Shown here: one piece after another, positions 1-8,352 of the stretch
Position numbering within the stretch: the first letter of the stretch is position 1
How the letters are laid out: every line of letters begins with the position of its first letter
DNA from: CAVVGB01 sp963747715
Lineage (GTDB): Bacteria > Actinomycetota > Thermoleophilia > Gaiellales > Gaiellaceae
Length of the DNA stretch: 64,000 nt
Direction of reading: 5' to 3'
Assembly (NCBI GenBank): GCA_963747715.1
Contig: CAVVGB010000001.1
Coordinates: 62,001-126,000, forward strand
Made by a program: the position numbers and the translations under genes
Notes under the pieces: generated by a model
What the model saw: only the letters and a program-made list of their open reading frames with translations
Database searches by the model: none
Told to the model about the DNA's origin: nothing

Positions 1-80
1 ATCGCACGCGCGAGCGCGCGCCGGTCCCCGCCTCTCACTCCCTCGACGAGCGCATCGAGGGTCCACTTGCGGTTGCTCAC
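1..80 (-). CDS. N-terminal fragment of a MeaB/ArgK-type GTPase
   Basis: Only 26 codons are visible; the gene reads leftward off base 1. The GTG start (78-80) overlaps the TGA of the MFS gene in a GTGA, so the two are probably translationally coupled. The visible residues include LVEGVRGGDRRALARA, which resembles the first helix of MeaB/ArgK P-loop GTPases that guard B12-dependent methylmalonyl-CoA mutase. The Walker motifs lie outside the window, so the call rests on this short match alone. Confidence 0.55.
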   Translation of the reverse strand, partial: MSNRKWTLDALVEGVRGGDRRALARA

Positions 81-1357
81 GGCAGGCGCCGTTCGGCTGC
101 GGCGGCGTGCGGCTCGGGCGGCGTGCCCGCCTCGACCGCCGATTGGGGAGCGGTACCCTCGACGCCGCGTACGAGGACGAACCCCACGACCGTCGCGATT
201 CCCAGGAGAACGGAGGCGATGGCCCAGACGGCGCGCGCGCCGAGCGCATCCGTAAGGAAACCGGCGATGATCATCCCCGCACCGAGCACGGCGAAGCCGA
301 CGCTCATCACCACCGTGAAGGCCCGACCGCGCATTCGATCCGGCGCGCCACGCTGCACGAGCACCGCATTGCAGACGACCGCGGCGCCGTTTCCGATCCC
401 GGCGAGGACGACCGCAAGGGCGGCGAGCAGAATGTTCGGCGCCGCGGCACCGGCGGCAATCCCGACGGCCATCAAGGCGATCGAGAGCGTGTACGGGATG
501 GTCATCCCGCGCTGCTCGATCCAGCTTCCTCCGAACAGGCTGCCGATCACGAGGCCCGTGCCGGTGCCGGCGACGAGGATCCCGTAGCCGAGATCGCCCG
601 CGTCGAAGACGTCTTTGGCCATCACGACCTCGGCGACGTTCACGCCCGCGTTGGCGAGCATGACGATGCTCCAGGCGACGAGCACCGTCAGGAGGGCGCG
701 CTCTCTCGTTGCAAGCGCGAGGCCGTCGACGAGGTCGCGCCACCGGCCGGCGCTCGGCGCGCGCTCCTCCTCGAGGCTCTCGCGGATGCGGCTGATGAGG
801 AGCGCGGAGACGAGGAACGTGGCCGCGTTCACCCAGTAGGCCGTGTCCGGGCTCGTCGCCGCGACGAGCGCGCCGCCCACGAGTGCGCCGAGTGCCCACG
901 TGAGGTTGTCAGCGGTCTGCAGCAGGCCGTTCGCCTGCGGAAGGTCGCGGTCGGCGACGAGGTTCGGAAGGCCCGCGTAGACGGCGGGGCGAAAGACGCT
1001 CGTCGCGGTCCCGGCCGCAAAGGCCAAGATGACGATCTGAAGCGCGCTCGTCGCGAACGGCAGGATGCAGAACACGCCGACACGGAAGAGATCGGCGCTG
1101 ACGAGCAGCCAGCGGCGGGAGGTGCGGTCGATCAGCCGGCCCGCGAAGATCCCCACGACGACGAGGGGGAGGAACTCGGCGATCAGCAGTGTGCTGACCC
1201 AGTTGGCGTCCTCGGTCCGGTCGAAGACGTCCACGACGAGCGCCACGAACGCGAGCCACGTCCCGATGCTGGAGGCGAGCGTCGCGAGAAAGAGGAGGCG
1301 AAAGCCTGAGGCCTCGCGCACGAGCCCCAAACGGGCTCCCCTCAGGCCCCTCAACAC
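77..1357 (-). CDS. MFS transporter, DHA3/EntS-like exporter
   Basis: A 426-residue inner-membrane protein with about 12 hydrophobic helices and alternating short loops. The cytoplasmic loop after helix 2 carries GRLIDRTSRR (about 73-82), the motif A signature of major facilitators. A related GSWIEQRG follows at the matching place in the second half, and RGRAFTVVMS resembles the late loop of the MFS_3 exporter group. This family pumps out drugs or siderophores by proton antiport; the substrate cannot be inferred here. The stop overlaps the next gene start (GTGA). It lies 59 bases downstream of hisC on the same strand. Confidence 0.85.
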   Translation of the reverse strand: MLRGLRGARLGLVREASGFRLLFLATLASSIGTWLAFVALVVDVFDRTEDANWVSTLLIAEFLPLVVVGIFAGRLIDRTSRRWLLVSADLFRVGVFCILPFATSALQIVILAFAAGTATSVFRPAVYAGLPNLVADRDLPQANGLLQTADNLTWALGALVGGALVAATSPDTAYWVNAATFLVSALLISRIRESLEEERAPSAGRWRDLVDGLALATRERALLTVLVAWSIVMLANAGVNVAEVVMAKDVFDAGDLGYGILVAGTGTGLVIGSLFGGSWIEQRGMTIPYTLSIALMAVGIAAGAAAPNILLAALAVVLAGIGNGAAVVCNAVLVQRGAPDRMRGRAFTVVMSVGFAVLGAGMIIAGFLTDALGARAVWAIASVLLGIATVVGFVLVRGVEGTAPQSAVEAGTPPEPHAAAAERRLP

Positions 1358-1416
1358 GCGCGGAACCGTAGCAGCGTCACAGGCGCGCGATGAGCGATGT
1401 AAGCGTCTCTACGCGC

Positions 1417-2538
1417 CTAATTGACGGGTTCGGGAGCTCTGGCGAGGACGCGGCCGAGCGCGGCGGCGAAGAGCTCGTTCTCCTCGGCCGTGCCGACGGT
1501 CACGCGGATGGCGCCGGGCGCGCCGAACGGGCCGAGCGGCCTGACGATGACGCCTTCTCGTAGAAGGGCCTCGAAGACCGGCCGCGCGTCGGCGCCGACC
1601 TCGACGTAGACGAAGTTGGCGACCGCCGGAGTGGCGACGAACAGGCCGAGATCCAGGCACGCGGCCTCGAGCTGGGCGCGTCCCTCGGCGGTGACGCGGC
1701 GGCGGCGCGCGATCTCGTCCTCGTCGGCGAGGCTCGCCAGCGCCGCGTCCTGCGCCGTCTGGTTGATCTCGAACGCGTTCCGGACCTTGCCGATTGCGGT
1801 GACGACGTCGGGCGGGCCGATGCCGTAGCCGACGCGCAGCCCGGCGAGCCCGTAGATCTTGGAGAAGGTCCGAAGGACGAGCACACGACGGCCCCGGCGG
1901 AGGTACTCGTCGATTCCGTTGGGATAGTGGGGATCGTCCACGTACTCGAAGTACGCCTCGTCGAGCACCGTGAGGACGTGCTCCGGGACCTTCTCGAAGT
2001 ACTCGTCGATCGTCGCGCGCCCGACCATCGTGCCGGTCGGGTTGTTCGGGTTGCAGAGGTAGACGATCTTCGTGCGCTCGCCGACCTGCTCGAGGATGCC
2101 GTCGACGTCGTAGCGGTGGTCGGTCAGCGGCACCCGCTTCGCCTCAGCGCCCATCTTGATCGCGTCGAGCACGTAGCTTGGGAACGAGGGCCAGCCGCAC
2201 ACGATCTCCTCGCCTGGGTCGAGGACGGAGAGCGACAGGTACATGACGACCGCGTCGGCACCAGCAGCGATCGTGACGTTCTCGAACTCGACCCCGTGCT
2301 TCTCGGCGAGCGCGGTGCGCAGGCGGTACGCCCCGCCGTCGGGGTAGCGGTTCAGGTCACGCGCACCCCGCTCGATCGCGGCAAGAGCGGCAGGGAACGG
2401 GCCGAACTGACCTTCATTGGAGGCGAGCTTGACCACGCGCTCGAGCCCGAGCTCGCGCTGCACCTCCTCCACCGGCTTGCCCGGCTCGTACGGCACGAGA
2501 TCGGCGATGGCGGGACGGAAGATTCGATCGTCGGCCAT
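1417..2538 (-). CDS. hisC: histidinol-phosphate aminotransferase
   Basis: A 373-residue fold-type I PLP aminotransferase. It converts imidazole-acetol phosphate and glutamate to histidinol phosphate in histidine synthesis. Visible family landmarks are LASNEGQFGP near the N-terminus, NPNNPTG (163-169), the PLP-contacting Asp in VLDEAYFEY (about 193), the Schiff-base Lys227 in TFSKIYGLAGLR, and the phosphate-binding Arg just after. Length is normal for HisC. No other his gene is nearby, and some HisC-like enzymes act on aromatic amino acids, so the exact substrate is less certain than the family. Its ATG is only 18 bases from the divergent LON-domain gene. Confidence 0.85.
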   Translation of the reverse strand: MADDRIFRPAIADLVPYEPGKPVEEVQRELGLERVVKLASNEGQFGPFPAALAAIERGARDLNRYPDGGAYRLRTALAEKHGVEFENVTIAAGADAVVMYLSLSVLDPGEEIVCGWPSFPSYVLDAIKMGAEAKRVPLTDHRYDVDGILEQVGERTKIVYLCNPNNPTGTMVGRATIDEYFEKVPEHVLTVLDEAYFEYVDDPHYPNGIDEYLRRGRRVLVLRTFSKIYGLAGLRVGYGIGPPDVVTAIGKVRNAFEINQTAQDAALASLADEDEIARRRRVTAEGRAQLEAACLDLGLFVATPAVANFVYVEVGADARPVFEALLREGVIVRPLGPFGAPGAIRVTVGTAEENELFAAALGRVLARAPEPVN

Positions 2539-2556
2539 GCCTTAATCTTCTCAGCA

Positions 2557-3171
2557 ATGAGCGAGATCGGGCTCTTTCCGCTGAATCTCGTCCTGCTTCC
2601 AGGCGAGCAGGCGCCCCTCCACATTTTCGAGCCGCGCTATCGCGAGCTGATCGGCGAGTGCCTGGACGAGGGCCGGGAGTTCGGGCTCGTCCTCGAGGAC
2701 GACGACGGGATGCGCGACATCGGCACGCGCGCGGGGGTCATCGAGGTGCTCGACCGCTTTCCGGATGGGCGGCTGAACGTCGTCGTCGAGGGGCGCGATC
2801 GCTTTCGCCTGCTCGAGCTGACGGATGGACGCTCGTTCGCGACGGCCGAGGTGACGGAGATCGAGGACGACGACCCGGAGGCGCCGACCGACGACGAGGT
2901 CGAGGAGATCCTCGCGGCCTATGAGCGCGTGCTCACTGCGGCCGAGGCGGAGCTCGAGGAGCTCGATTTCAGCGCCGACTCGATCGCGTACCAGATCGCG
3001 GCGCGCGTCGATCTCGGCACTGAGGTCAAGCAGGGGCTGCTCGAGCTTCGTTCCGAGCGCGAGCGCGTACTCCGGCTCTCGCCGATGCTGAACCGCGCCG
3101 CCGACGCTGTCGAGCGTGAGCGCGAGATCCGCGAGCGCGCCTCCGGCAACGGCCGCGTCGAGCCTCTCTAG
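2557..3171 (+). CDS. LON substrate-binding domain protein (stand-alone)
   Basis: 204 residues beginning MSEIGLFPLNLVLLPGEQ, followed by LHIFEPRYRELIGECL. This is the signature opening of the LON N-terminal (PF02190-type) substrate-recognition domain. There is no AAA ATPase or Ser-Lys protease part, so it is the small solitary type found in many bacteria. The C-terminal third is rich in Glu and helical. Function is unknown; it is presumed to bind unfolded or specific protein partners in the cytoplasm. I chose the ATG at 2557 because homology begins there and the upstream open frame is antisense to hisC. It is convergent with 3172-3492, and the two stops abut as TAGCTA. Confidence 0.85.
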   Translation: MSEIGLFPLNLVLLPGEQAPLHIFEPRYRELIGECLDEGREFGLVLEDDDGMRDIGTRAGVIEVLDRFPDGRLNVVVEGRDRFRLLELTDGRSFATAEVTEIEDDDPEAPTDDEVEEILAAYERVLTAAEAELEELDFSADSIAYQIAARVDLGTEVKQGLLELRSERERVLRLSPMLNRAADAVEREREIRERASGNGRVEPL

Positions 3172-3492
3172 CTATTCGTCCCGGATTCCGTGCACCGGGC
3201 GGCCGGCGGCTTCCCAGGCGTAGTACGAAGCGCTCGGGCCGAACGCGGTCTCGTACTCGACCACGCGAGGGTTGCGGCCCACCTCCTTCGCGCGCTCTGC
3301 GTGGCGTAGGAGATTAGGGTCGTCGCGCTGCTCCCAGACGAGCACGAGATGGGCGGCGGTCATGAAGTTCGCGACGAAGGTGCATCCCGAGGCCGGGCAC
3401 GGAAACGGATCCGTCGCCACGCAGAACCAGCCCGAGTAGTCAGCGGCGGTGTCTTCGGTCCACAGCGTCTCCTGCGGCGTTGCGACGCTCAT
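3172..3492 (-). CDS. hypothetical protein, 106 aa
   Basis: A short, soluble, Trp- and Tyr-rich protein. It has a central CVATDPFPCPASGC stretch with three cysteines that could bind a metal, followed by a hydrophobic segment TAAHLVLVWEQRDD. I do not recognise the family. It overlaps the upstream GNAT gene by four bases (ATGA), so the two are co-translated. Its stop directly abuts the stop of the convergent LON-domain gene. Confidence 0.6.
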   Translation of the reverse strand: MSVATPQETLWTEDTAADYSGWFCVATDPFPCPASGCTFVANFMTAAHLVLVWEQRDDPNLLRHAERAKEVGRNPRVVEYETAFGPSASYYAWEAAGRPVHGIRDE

Positions 3493-4028
3493 GGCACGAC
3501 CTTCGCCATCAGAATCGCGTCGATGAGCTCGTCGCCGCGTCGGTAGTGGCCGCGCCGCAGGCCTTCACGCTCGTAGCCGAGCTTCTCGTACAGCCGGATG
3601 GCGGGAACGTTGTGCGGGAAGACGTGCAGCTCGAGCTTGCGCACCCCGGCCTCGCGTGCCCACTGCTCCGCGGTCTCCATGAGAGCGAGGCCGATCCCCT
3701 GGCGCCGGTGGTCCCGCGACACCATCAGGCCGAGGTCCGCGACGTGGTCGCTGGCCGGATGTCCGTCGCGGGAGATCGACAGCCGCCCGACGATGCCCCC
3801 GTTTGACTCCGCGACGAACACGGCCGCGTCGGGATGCTTGCGGATCGCCTTGAGGTAGCGCCTCTCGGCGGAGGCGCTTCGCCACTCGCCCGCCGTGATG
3901 AGCCAGCCTTCCTGCTCCGAACCGACCTCGCGCGCGAGCTCCACCAGCCGCTCGGCGTCGCCAGGCTCGGCGACACGGACTTGGGTAACACCCACCACCC
4001 CACCCCCTGACCCCCTGGATCGGATCAC
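3489..4028 (-). CDS. GNAT family N-acetyltransferase
   Basis: A 179-residue acetyl-CoA-dependent N-acetyltransferase. Motif A is clear: a beta strand VADLGLMVSRDHRRQGIG with the R/Q-x-x-G-x-G pyrophosphate loop, followed by helix ALMETAEQWAREAG. The late strand and helix LELHVFPHNVPAIRLYEKLG are typical of RimI/ribosomal-protein or small-molecule acetyltransferases. The GTG at 4028 overlaps the TGA of the FtsZ-GGT gene (GTGA). The first ten residues are Gly/Arg-rich and an internal GTG could be the true start. Substrate unknown. Confidence 0.8.
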   Translation of the reverse strand: MIRSRGSGGGVVGVTQVRVAEPGDAERLVELAREVGSEQEGWLITAGEWRSASAERRYLKAIRKHPDAAVFVAESNGGIVGRLSISRDGHPASDHVADLGLMVSRDHRRQGIGLALMETAEQWAREAGVRKLELHVFPHNVPAIRLYEKLGYEREGLRRGHYRRGDELIDAILMAKVVP

Positions 4029-5593
4029 TTCACTACTACTCCCGCGCCGCCGCGGCGCGGATCGCCCGCAGCCTCGAGGCTGCCGTCCTCGCGCAAGCCG
4101 ACCACCGCAGCACCGCCGAAGTACAGGTTGCGCCCGCGCCAGCGGACGACCTCGTAGCCCCGCTCCTCGAGCCGCGCAGCGACCGTGGGCTCGATTCCAC
4201 CCTCGAGCTGGAGGTGGCTTCCGTCCAGGTGGACGCGTGGACGGGAAATAGCATCGCGCACGCTCATGCCGTGGCCGACGACGTTCACGACGATCTGCGT
4301 GATGGCGGCGCGCAAGCGCACCGACCCCGCGCTCCCGACCACGAGACGCGGCCGGCCGTCCTTGAGGACGACGGACGGCGCCATCATGCTCGTCAAGCGC
4401 GCGCCGGCCGCGCCCGCAGTGCGCCCGCCCGGGCTCAGGTCCTCCTCGCCGAGCATGTTGTTGAGCTGGATGCCCGTGCCGGGGACGATGACGCCGGATC
4501 CGCAGCCGGTGGAAGCGGAGAGCGAGGCGGCGTTGCCCGCGGCGTCAACCGCGCTGATGTGCGTCGTCGACGGAACGCCGGAACGCTCGGCGACCGCCGC
4601 CCGGCCCGACTTGCGCGCGGATGCGGCCGCCTCTTCGATGCGCTCGTCGCTGAGCAACCGCTCGGACAGCCCGCCGCGATAGAGCTCGCGCGTGAACGAG
4701 CCCCCGCGCGCGGTCGTTGCCTCGCGCATGACCTCTGCCAGAGCCGAGATGGCCGCGGCGCTCCCCGGTTGCGCACGCGACCCGAGCCGGTCGAGCACGC
4801 GCAGAGCGAAGGCGATCAAGAGGCCGCCCGCCGACGGCGGTGGATTCGAGACGAACTCGTGACCGCGGTAGGCCGCCCGCACGGGACGCCTGCGAATGAT
4901 CCTGTACGACGCCAGGTCGTCTTCGGTAATCCGGCCGCCGAGCTCACGCACGGCGCGGCTGATCTCACCGGCCAGGTCACCGCGGTAGAACGCATCGGCT
5001 CCTTCCGCCGCGACGCGCTCGAGCGTGTCGGCGAGGTCGCGCATGTACAGGGTCTCGCCCGTCTCCAGGGGTCGGTCCTCCCCGTAGATCTCCCGCCCCT
5101 CCGGCTTCGCGCGCAGGGCGACATCGAGGATCGAGTGCAGGAATGCCTGCTGCTTGTTGAGGGCCACGCCGCTTCGCGCAACCTCGATGGCAGGCTCGAT
5201 CAGCTTCGCCCACGGCAGGCGCGAGTAGAGCCGGTGCGCCTCGCCGAGACCGGCCAGCGCGCCCGGCACGCCGCACGACGCTCCGCCGATGCGGAAGAGC
5301 TGCACCGTGCGTGCGTCGAAGGGGACGAGCGCCTCTTCCATCTGGCCGCCCTCATCGGCGCCGAGGCCGCGGCCCGGGATCGTCACGAAGAAGTCGAGGA
5401 TGCGGTCCGAGTGGTCGCGCGCGCGGTGCACGAGCATGAACCCGCCCGCGCCCGGGCCGGTCAGCGGGCTCTCGGTCACCCACGAGACGAAGCCCGCCGC
5501 GATGCACGCATCGACCGCGTTTCCGCCCTCGGCCAGGATGCGCGCACCGGCTTGCGCGGTCAGTGGATGCCCCGCGGCGACGGCACCCTTCAT
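4025..5593 (-). other. ggt: gamma-glutamyltransferase region, possible separate gene
   Basis: This is the second half of the fused frame. The ATG at 5591-5593 (MKGAVAAG) is where GGT homology begins and would give a normal 522-residue enzyme. There is no good Shine-Dalgarno sequence in front of it, so independent translation would depend on coupling to ftsZ. The small-subunit Thr (position 343 counted from this Met) and a Gly-rich LSPGG loop are present. No signal peptide is seen, so if it is separate it appears cytoplasmic. Confidence 0.6.
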
Positions 5594-6892
5594 CCGGGTC
5601 AGCCTAGCCGCGCGGTTAGAGGTCTCGCGCAAGAAGCTGGGCGGCTCGAGCGTGTCGCCGCTCTCCGGCGTCACGGGCCGCACGATGCGGCGGCTGCCGA
5701 GGCCCGTGGCGATCACGGTGACCCAGATCTGGCCGGCGAGCCGCTCGTCGATGGTCGCGCCGAAGATGATGTTCGTGTCCTCGGTGGCGCCGCGCCGGAC
5801 GACCTCTGCGGCCTCGTTGACCTCGAGCAGGGTGAGATCGTCGCCGCCCGCGATCGAGAGCAGGATGCCCTTCGCGCCGACGAGCTCGGTGTCGATGAGC
5901 GGCGAGCGCAGCGCGCGCTCCGCCGCCTCGGCCGCGCGGTTCTCGCCCGTTGCGAAGCCGATGCCCATGATCGCCGAGCCCGCGTCCTTCATGATCGTGC
6001 GCACGTCGGCGAAGTCCAGGTTGATGAGCCCGGGCATCGTGATCAGGTCGCAGATGCCCTGGACGCCCTGGCGCAGGACGTCGTCGGCGATCCGGAAGGC
6101 GTCGATCATCGACGTCGAGCGGTCGAGCACCTCGAGCAGCCGGTCGTTGGGGATGACGATGACCGTGTCGCAGTGCGCACGCAGCTCGTCCACCCCGCGC
6201 TCGGCCTGCGTCCGCCGGCGCGTGCCCTCGAACCGGAACGGCAGCGTCACGATTCCGACGGTGAGCGCGCCGAGCTCGCGAGCGATGCGCGCTACAACCG
6301 GCGCGGCGCCGGAGCCGGTGCCGCCGCCTTCGCCCGCGGTGACGAAGACCATGTCCGAGCCGCGCAGGACGTGTTTGATCTGGTCGTAGCCTTCTTCGGC
6401 TGCCTGGCGGCCGATGTCCGGGTCGGCGCCCGACCCGAGACCCTGCGTCAGCTCGCGCCCGATGTGCAGCTTGATGGGCGCGTCGCACGAGCGCAGCTGC
6501 TGGATGTCCGTGTTGACCGCGATGAACTCGACCTGCGAGATGCCCGCCTCGATCATCCGGTCGACCGCGTTCAGCCCGCCGCCGCCGACACCGATGACGC
6601 GGATGACGGCAAGGTACGACGCCGACTCGGGTCGGGGCGCTCGATGAATGCGCGGCGCCTCGACCATGCGCGCCGCGGGGGGCGACTCGATCGGGGGCGA
6701 CTCGAGCGGCACCGACGTCTGCAGAGTCGCCTCGGTCGCAGCGATGCGCTCGGGCGCGGCGTCCTCTACGGTCGGCGCTTCGGCCGGCACTTCGCCGGCC
6801 TCGTCCCGCTCGGCCTGGCGCTGCGCGGCCTCGGTCGCGCGGAAGAGCTCCGCGAGCGGGCCCTCACGCATGCTGGCGCGCCGTCGCGCCAT
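4025..6892 (-). CDS. ftsZ: FtsZ fused in frame to gamma-glutamyltransferase
   Basis: One uninterrupted 955-codon frame. Residues 1-95 are an acidic, Pro-rich extension. Residues about 95-400 are a full FtsZ GTPase with GVGGGGLNAVDRM and the tubulin signature GEGGGTGSGA (about 187-197). Residues about 417-423 (PPSFLRE) look like the conserved FtsZ C-terminal tail. After a ten-residue linker, MKGAVAAGHPLTA begins a complete gamma-glutamyltransferase of 522 residues, with the autoprocessing nucleophile Thr in PSTTHISAVD (about 776). FtsZ builds the cytoplasmic division ring, whereas GGT normally hydrolyses glutathione-type peptides, so a functional fusion is hard to rationalise. Stops occur in both other frames at the junction, and a one-base change would separate the genes. 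I chose the ATG at 6892 because AAGGAGG sits six bases upstream; this start overlaps parA. Confidence 0.8.
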   Translation of the reverse strand: MARRRASMREGPLAELFRATEAAQRQAERDEAGEVPAEAPTVEDAAPERIAATEATLQTSVPLESPPIESPPAARMVEAPRIHRAPRPESASYLAVIRVIGVGGGGLNAVDRMIEAGISQVEFIAVNTDIQQLRSCDAPIKLHIGRELTQGLGSGADPDIGRQAAEEGYDQIKHVLRGSDMVFVTAGEGGGTGSGAAPVVARIARELGALTVGIVTLPFRFEGTRRRTQAERGVDELRAHCDTVIVIPNDRLLEVLDRSTSMIDAFRIADDVLRQGVQGICDLITMPGLINLDFADVRTIMKDAGSAIMGIGFATGENRAAEAAERALRSPLIDTELVGAKGILLSIAGGDDLTLLEVNEAAEVVRRGATEDTNIIFGATIDERLAGQIWVTVIATGLGSRRIVRPVTPESGDTLEPPSFLRETSNRAARLTRMKGAVAAGHPLTAQAGARILAEGGNAVDACIAAGFVSWVTESPLTGPGAGGFMLVHRARDHSDRILDFFVTIPGRGLGADEGGQMEEALVPFDARTVQLFRIGGASCGVPGALAGLGEAHRLYSRLPWAKLIEPAIEVARSGVALNKQQAFLHSILDVALRAKPEGREIYGEDRPLETGETLYMRDLADTLERVAAEGADAFYRGDLAGEISRAVRELGGRITEDDLASYRIIRRRPVRAAYRGHEFVSNPPPSAGGLLIAFALRVLDRLGSRAQPGSAAAISALAEVMREATTARGGSFTRELYRGGLSERLLSDERIEEAAASARKSGRAAVAERSGVPSTTHISAVDAAGNAASLSASTGCGSGVIVPGTGIQLNNMLGEEDLSPGGRTAGAAGARLTSMMAPSVVLKDGRPRLVVGSAGSVRLRAAITQIVVNVVGHGMSVRDAISRPRVHLDGSHLQLEGGIEPTVAARLEERGYEVVRWRGRNLYFGGAAVVGLREDGSLEAAGDPRRGGAGVVVK

Positions 6893-7697
6893 TGAGGACC
6901 TCCTTCGCAAGATCGCGGTACGCATCGGCAGCCGAGCCCGACGGGTCGTACTTCAAGACCGAGCTTCCCTGGACGGGCGCCTCGGCGTAGCGGATCGTCT
7001 TGCGGATCGACGTGTTGAAGACGAGGTCGCCGAAGTTCTCCTTCAGCATGTCCATGGCCTCACGGCTGTGCAGGGTGCGCGAGTCGTACATCGTCGGGAG
7101 GATCCCGCGGATCTCGACGCTCGGGTTCAGGTTCTCGCGGATCATGGTCAGCGTGTTCTCGAGCTGCACGAGCCCGCGCAGCGGGAGGTACTCGCACTGC
7201 ACCGGCACGATGACGCCGTCGGAGGCCGTCAGGGCGTTGATCGTCAAGAGGCCGAGCGACGGCGGCGTGTCGATGAGGATGTAGTCGTAGTTGCTCCGGA
7301 CCGGGATGAGCGCCTTCTGCAGCGCGCGCTCGCGCCCGATCATGCTCGCGAGGGCGAGCTCGGCGCCCGCCAGGTCGAGCGAGGCGACGGCCAGGTCGAC
7401 CTCGGCGCGGTGGATGACTTCCTCGATCGGCAGCGAGTGGACGAGCACGTCGAACATCGACCGCTCGACCTGGTCGGGGTTCATGCCCTGACTCATGGTC
7501 AGGTTGCCCTGCGGGTCGAGGTCGATGGCCAGAACCTCGAAGCCCTCTTCCTTGAGGGCGACGGCCAGGTTCAGGGTGCTCGTCGTCTTGGCCACGCCGC
7601 CCTTCTGGTTGGCGAAGGCGATGACCTGACCCAGTGTTGCTCCTTTAGAAGTCGACGTCCGCTGACGCGGACGCGTGAAGATCCCGGTGAGGCCCAT
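6864..7697 (-). CDS. parA: ParA/Soj family ATPase
   Basis: A 277-residue deviant-Walker ATPase with KGGVAKTT (32-39), IDLDPQGNLT (Walker A-prime) and the Walker B-like strand YILIDTPPSLG. It lacks the N-terminal helix-turn-helix of plasmid ParA, so it is the chromosomal Soj/ParA or a related positioning ATPase that binds DNA non-specifically and forms gradients. No parB is in the window. Its partner here may be FtsZ, whose start codon lies inside the end of parA. AGGAG lies upstream of the ATG at 7697. The extra residues before LGQVIAFANQ could be an over-long start. Confidence 0.85.
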   Translation of the reverse strand: MGLTGIFTRPRQRTSTSKGATLGQVIAFANQKGGVAKTTSTLNLAVALKEEGFEVLAIDLDPQGNLTMSQGMNPDQVERSMFDVLVHSLPIEEVIHRAEVDLAVASLDLAGAELALASMIGRERALQKALIPVRSNYDYILIDTPPSLGLLTINALTASDGVIVPVQCEYLPLRGLVQLENTLTMIRENLNPSVEIRGILPTMYDSRTLHSREAMDMLKENFGDLVFNTSIRKTIRYAEAPVQGSSVLKYDPSGSAADAYRDLAKEVLNGATARQHA

Positions 7698-7817
7698 TCG
7701 GGCTCCTGTTTCGTGTCACGCTAGCACAATCCTGCTGCCGCAATAGCATCTCACACCGCCGCAAACGCAGACGGGGAGCGGTGTTCCGCCCTCCGCCGAG
7801 CGTAATTGCACGCGAAG

Positions 7818-8267
7818 CTAGACCCGCGGCTCTCCGGCCACGACGTTGTCGCGGGCGTACCCACGCCCCAGCACGACGCCGAGGAGGATCATCGTGGCGC
7901 CGAGCAGCACGTGGAGCACGTTGTCCGCCGGGTTCATCGGCACGAAGTTCGCATCCGATGCCCGGTCGATGATCCACCCGTAGATGGCCAGCGCGAGGTA
8001 GAGCGCGCCGCCGCCCACGAGGTAGAGCCGCGAACCCTCCCAGGTTGCCGCCGCCACCAGGCCGATGATGCCGATGCCCAGGTGGACGATGTTGTGCAGG
8101 ATGCTGACCTGGAAGAGCCCGAGCAGCTCCGAAGGCGACTCGTGGCCCGCGAACTTCATGTCGCCGACGTTCGTCGTGATCCCGGGGATGAACCCGAGAA
8201 TCCCAACGAGCACGAAGGCCGCGCCGACAACCAAGGCGGCGACCTGAATCGGTGACCTATCCCTCAT
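7818..8267 (-). CDS. DUF4383-like four-helix membrane protein
   Basis: 149 residues with about four transmembrane helices (about 9-30, 55-78, 85-105, 118-140). It has conserved polar spots in between: LGFIPG after helix 1, HNIVHLGIG in helix 2, and DNVLHVLLG near helix 4. This pattern matches the small DUF4383 family of actinobacterial membrane proteins of unknown function. It stands alone, with a 120-base gap to parA and an 80-base gap to the terminator of the upstream operon. Confidence 0.7.
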   Translation of the reverse strand: MRDRSPIQVAALVVGAAFVLVGILGFIPGITTNVGDMKFAGHESPSELLGLFQVSILHNIVHLGIGIIGLVAAATWEGSRLYLVGGGALYLALAIYGWIIDRASDANFVPMNPADNVLHVLLGATMILLGVVLGRGYARDNVVAGEPRV

Positions 8268-8332
8268 CGAACCCTCCGTTTCCGAGTACCAGGCATTTCC
8301 GAGCCTGACCGAGAACGGCTCCCGGGGCTAGG

Positions 8333-8352
8333 AAAAAGGTAGCTCGGCTACC
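8333..8352 (-). terminator. intrinsic terminator after the arginase-family gene
   Basis: On the minus strand the stem GGTAGC-CGA-GCTACC is followed at once by a run of five T. The TAG stop of the preceding gene lies within the hairpin. This is one of the very few hairpin-plus-T-tract terminators in this GC-rich window. It closes the leftward lhr-nei operon. Confidence 0.75.

Noticed and set aside
107..1309. A 400-codon plus-strand frame opposite the MFS gene
   Set aside because: Highly charged antisense composition with no hydrophobic or domain pattern; the minus-strand MFS protein explains the region.
4214..6895. An 893-codon open frame on the plus strand opposite ftsZ-ggt
   Set aside because: Antisense to two clearly conserved domains; composition is Arg/Ala/Asp-rich as expected for GC-rich antisense frames, with no domain signature.
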